DNA of 5,236 nt from positions 84,344 to 89,579 of the forward strand of contig NZ_RARA01000023.1 of the NCBI RefSeq assembly GCF_003788695.1. The letters run 5' to 3'. Each line of letters opens with the position of its first letter. The stretch's first letter is position 1. Below the pieces are notes generated by a model. That model was not told the origin of the DNA and ran no database searches. It saw only the letters and a program-made list of their open reading frames with translations. Positions 4,188 through 5,236 of the stretch are shown here, one piece after another. Position numbers and translations under genes: made by a program. Origin of the DNA: Candidatus Cardinium hertigii. Lineage in GTDB: Bacteria; Bacteroidota; Bacteroidia; Cytophagales_A; Amoebophilaceae.

Positions 4188-5236
4188 ATGACCCATGTAT
4201 CTACGCATTCCCGCATCCGAACGGGAACCGATGACTTTTATGACCTATTAGTAAATAGTGATGTATTTGTAGATAAAAGCTTAATGATTCAGGCCTTACT
4301 AGATGAGCCTAGTAAGGTAATACTGATTACCCGTCCCAGACGTTGGGGTAAAAGCTTGAACATGGATATGCTGCGCAAATTTTTTGAAATTGAAGTAGAC
4401 CAAGAAGGGCATAAACTAGCAGAAGAAGCACGCACAAATTATTTGCTTTTTAAGGGAGGTAGTATAGATATAGGATTTAACGAAACTAAAGTACTCTATC
4501 CTTTAAAAATTGCCAGTTATCCCCATGCTATGAAACGCCAGGGGCAATTTCCAGTCATCTTGCTTAACCTGAAAGATGTTAAGGGGAGTTCTTACCAAGA
4601 AATCGAGAAAGGCATTAAAGATCAAATTATAACATTATTTTCCTGCCATCGTTATCTAAGCGTACATCTAGCAGCATCAGGGGGGGTACTGGATAATGCT
4701 CAAAAAGAGAAACTACAGCGCTATTTGGATGGAAAACTCGATAAAAATGATTTAAAACAAGGGTTGCGTTTTTTAAGCGAACTGCTCTACAAACATTTTA
4801 ACCAAAAGGTTTATATCTTGATTGATGAATATGATACCCCTATCAATAGTTCGTATATTAAATTTGGTAGCCAAAGTGAATCCTTTGAAGAAATTTTAGA
4901 ACTATTCCGTGGAATTTTTGGTAGCGCCTTAAAAAGCAATCCCTATTTAGAAAAAGGCGTTATCACAGGCATATTACGCATAGCCAAAGCCAATCTCTTT
5001 TCAGATCTCAATAATGTACGGGAATATACGTTGTTGGATAAAAACTTCACACAATTTTATGGTTTTACGCAAAGCGAAGTAGATGACTTGCTTAGTAAGG
5101 TGCCTACCCAAACGGAACCAGCAAAAATCAAAGATTGGTATAATGGCTATACTTTTGGGGGTGAGGTAATTTATAATCCTTGGTCTATGATGCAATGTCT
5201 AGCTAGCGAAGGCTTGCTTGACTACTATTGGTTAGA
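4188..5236 (+). CDS. AAA-ATPase-like protein (PF09820 type), N-terminal part; runs off the right edge
   Basis: The frame is open from ATG 4188 to the right edge, 349 residues, with the C-terminus missing. The opening RTGTDDFYDLLVN..FVDKS (11-31) is the usual start of this family. A degenerate Walker A follows as TRPRRWGKSLNM (48-59), lacking the first glycine as family members do. Walker B is VYILIDEYDTP (208-218). Further family signatures are TGILRIAKANLFSDLNN (260-276), YGFTQSEV (291-298) and WYNGYTF..IYNPWS (317-333). Full-length relatives run to roughly 500-600 residues and end in a PD-(D/E)XK nuclease-like domain, which would lie outside the window. The biochemical role is not settled; the genes occur in many copies in Bacteroidota symbionts and look like accessory genes. 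It starts 274 bp after lepB with no Shine-Dalgarno. An upstream in-frame GTG (4146) adds nothing recognisable. Confidence 0.9.
   Translation, partial: MTHVSTHSRIRTGTDDFYDLLVNSDVFVDKSLMIQALLDEPSKVILITRPRRWGKSLNMDMLRKFFEIEVDQEGHKLAEEARTNYLLFKGGSIDIGFNETKVLYPLKIASYPHAMKRQGQFPVILLNLKDVKGSSYQEIEKGIKDQIITLFSCHRYLSVHLAASGGVLDNAQKEKLQRYLDGKLDKNDLKQGLRFLSELLYKHFNQKVYILIDEYDTPINSSYIKFGSQSESFEEILELFRGIFGSALKSNPYLEKGVITGILRIAKANLFSDLNNVREYTLLDKNFTQFYGFTQSEVDDLLSKVPTQTEPAKIKDWYNGYTFGGEVIYNPWSMMQCLASEGLLDYYWL

Noticed and set aside
5001..5195. Minus-strand 64-codon ORF
   Set aside because: Antisense to conserved AAA-family sequence (TLLDKNF..WYNGYTF).

Overview
The window is AT-rich and most likely comes from a Bacteroidota bacterium. 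The best guess is an intracellular symbiont of the Cytophagales/Amoebophilaceae type ('Candidatus Amoebophilus' or Cardinium-like). This rests on three things: a signal peptidase I with the long Bacteroidota-type insertion between its catalytic boxes, an AAA-ATPase-like protein of a class that is abundant in these symbionts, and weak or absent Shine-Dalgarno sequences. The assignment is inference from protein character, not from a search.

Layout. Positions 1-851 (minus) hold the 5' part of a gene that runs off the left edge. It encodes a secreted protein resembling the N-terminal portion of a plug-less, TonB-receptor-like outer-membrane beta-barrel family. Positions 852-1171 are a gap with an unrecognised 58-codon ORF (943-1119, minus) and a 14-bp palindrome. 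Positions 1172-2026 (minus) encode a membrane-anchored VanX-like M15 D-Ala-D-Ala dipeptidase. Its first 35 codons are tandemly duplicated upstream (2027-2131), and the outer copy is killed by a one-base deletion. Positions 2132-2728 lie between divergent genes. They hold a 37-codon ORF, a 96-bp inverted-repeat structure followed by terminator-like hairpins (a possible small RNA), and a candidate lepB promoter. Positions 2729-3913 (plus) are lepB, signal peptidase I. Positions 3914-4187 are a spacer with a weak terminator candidate. From 4188 to the right edge (plus) is the N-terminal 349 residues of an AAA-ATPase-like protein of the kind usually fused to a PD-(D/E)XK nuclease.

Functional links are loose. 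LepB, the dipeptidase and the beta-barrel protein all belong to the cell envelope: LepB is the general protease that would release exported proteins such as the barrel protein. Nothing ties them into one operon. The AAA gene looks like an independent accessory gene. Long spacers with short orphan frames and a decayed duplicate fit a genome undergoing gene decay. No tRNA, rRNA, CRISPR array or complete insertion sequence was seen.
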